Shown here piece after piece: positions 31,224 through 31,266 of a stretch of 31,266 bases of DNA. The DNA is from Parcubacteria group bacterium GW2011_GWA2_36_10. Lineage in GTDB: Bacteria; Patescibacteriota; Patescibacteriia; UBA1558; GWA2-36-10. Both the position numbers and the translations under genes were made by a program. Location of the stretch: positions 1-31,266 of the forward strand of contig LBRC01000013.1 in the NCBI GenBank assembly GCA_000991205.1, given 5' to 3'. The notes below the pieces were generated by a model. That model saw nothing but the letters and a program-made list of their open reading frames with translations, did not search any database and was not told where the DNA came from. Each line of letters begins with the position of its first letter. Position 1 is the stretch's first letter.

Positions 31224-31266
31224 GTTATTATTTTATTAATTTAAGTTCTTCTAATTTAAAATTATT

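Noticed and set aside
1..31266. UGA recoded as glycine (code 25, as in Gracilibacteria/SR1)
   Set aside because: No in-frame TGA occurs within recognised proteins, and TGA ends native genes at 13458-13460 and 29194-29196.
1..31266. CRISPR array, rRNA or tRNA genes
   Set aside because: No regularly spaced long repeats, no rRNA-like stretches and no cloverleaf with a T-loop consensus were noticed. A tRNAscan run would be needed to be certain.

Overview
The window looks like a chromosomal piece from a Candidate Phyla Radiation (Patescibacteria) bacterium, probably near Falkowbacteria/Parcubacteria. This placement is inferred from gene content and style, not from a search. The DNA is AT-rich, proteins are short for their families (RpoA, L13), genes are packed with 1-11 nt overlaps, many starts lack a Shine-Dalgarno sequence, and small GC-rich palindromes are sprinkled between genes. 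TGA is used as a stop (for example at 13458-13460 and 29194-29196), so the code is the standard bacterial one.

Layout. 1-1460: the 3' end of an M23 murein hydrolase gene, then two small membrane-protein genes in less AT-rich DNA with strong ribosome binding sites and terminators. 1541-8040 (minus strand): Xer-type recombinase, ftsQ, alr, serS, a membrane-anchored cyclophilin and lysS. 8120-9495: an isolated GC-rich block holding one plus-strand gene for a secreted protein with an EF-hand (dockerin-like) loop and a C-terminal T9SS/FlgD-type sorting domain, quite foreign to its surroundings. 9508-15932 (minus): a surface-glycan cluster of three GT2 and two GT4 glycosyltransferases and a Wzx-like flippase broken by a deletion and frameshift. 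16031-16663: a plus-strand nuclease-like gene and, convergent with it, an unannotated small RNA gene with its own consensus promoter and terminator. 16721-20570 (minus): a translation/transcription operon infA-rpmJ-rpsM-rpsK-rpsD-rpoA-rplQ-rplM-rpsI driven by a consensus promoter. 20615-29553 (minus): a division/peptidoglycan cluster (small membrane protein, mraY, murD, ftsW, prepilin, murG, murC, UDG-family protein, murB). 29650-31223: a PilB/GspE-like ATPase homologue with destroyed nucleotide-binding motifs, a NifU-like protein and a HIT protein.

How it fits together. Most genes serve core growth: cytoplasmic peptidoglycan precursor synthesis (Alr, MurB, MurC, MurD, MraY, MurG), septal wall synthesis (FtsW, FtsQ), translation, and surface decoration. 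A type IV pilin-like protein lies inside the wall cluster and a dead pilus-type ATPase is divergent from it.

Most notable: (1) the small RNA at 16487-16594, antisense to the 3' region of a nuclease-like gene; (2) the GC-rich T9SS-cargo-like gene; (3) the inactive PilB-like ATPase; (4) an RNA polymerase alpha subunit lacking both its C-terminal domain and a segment of its N-terminal domain; (5) a dispersed family of GGCGG-arm palindromes, two of them inside reading frames; (6) a five-unit 8-nt-period array between murG and murC; (7) near-leaderless consensus promoters. Statements about rarity or novelty come from memory of the families, not from a database search.
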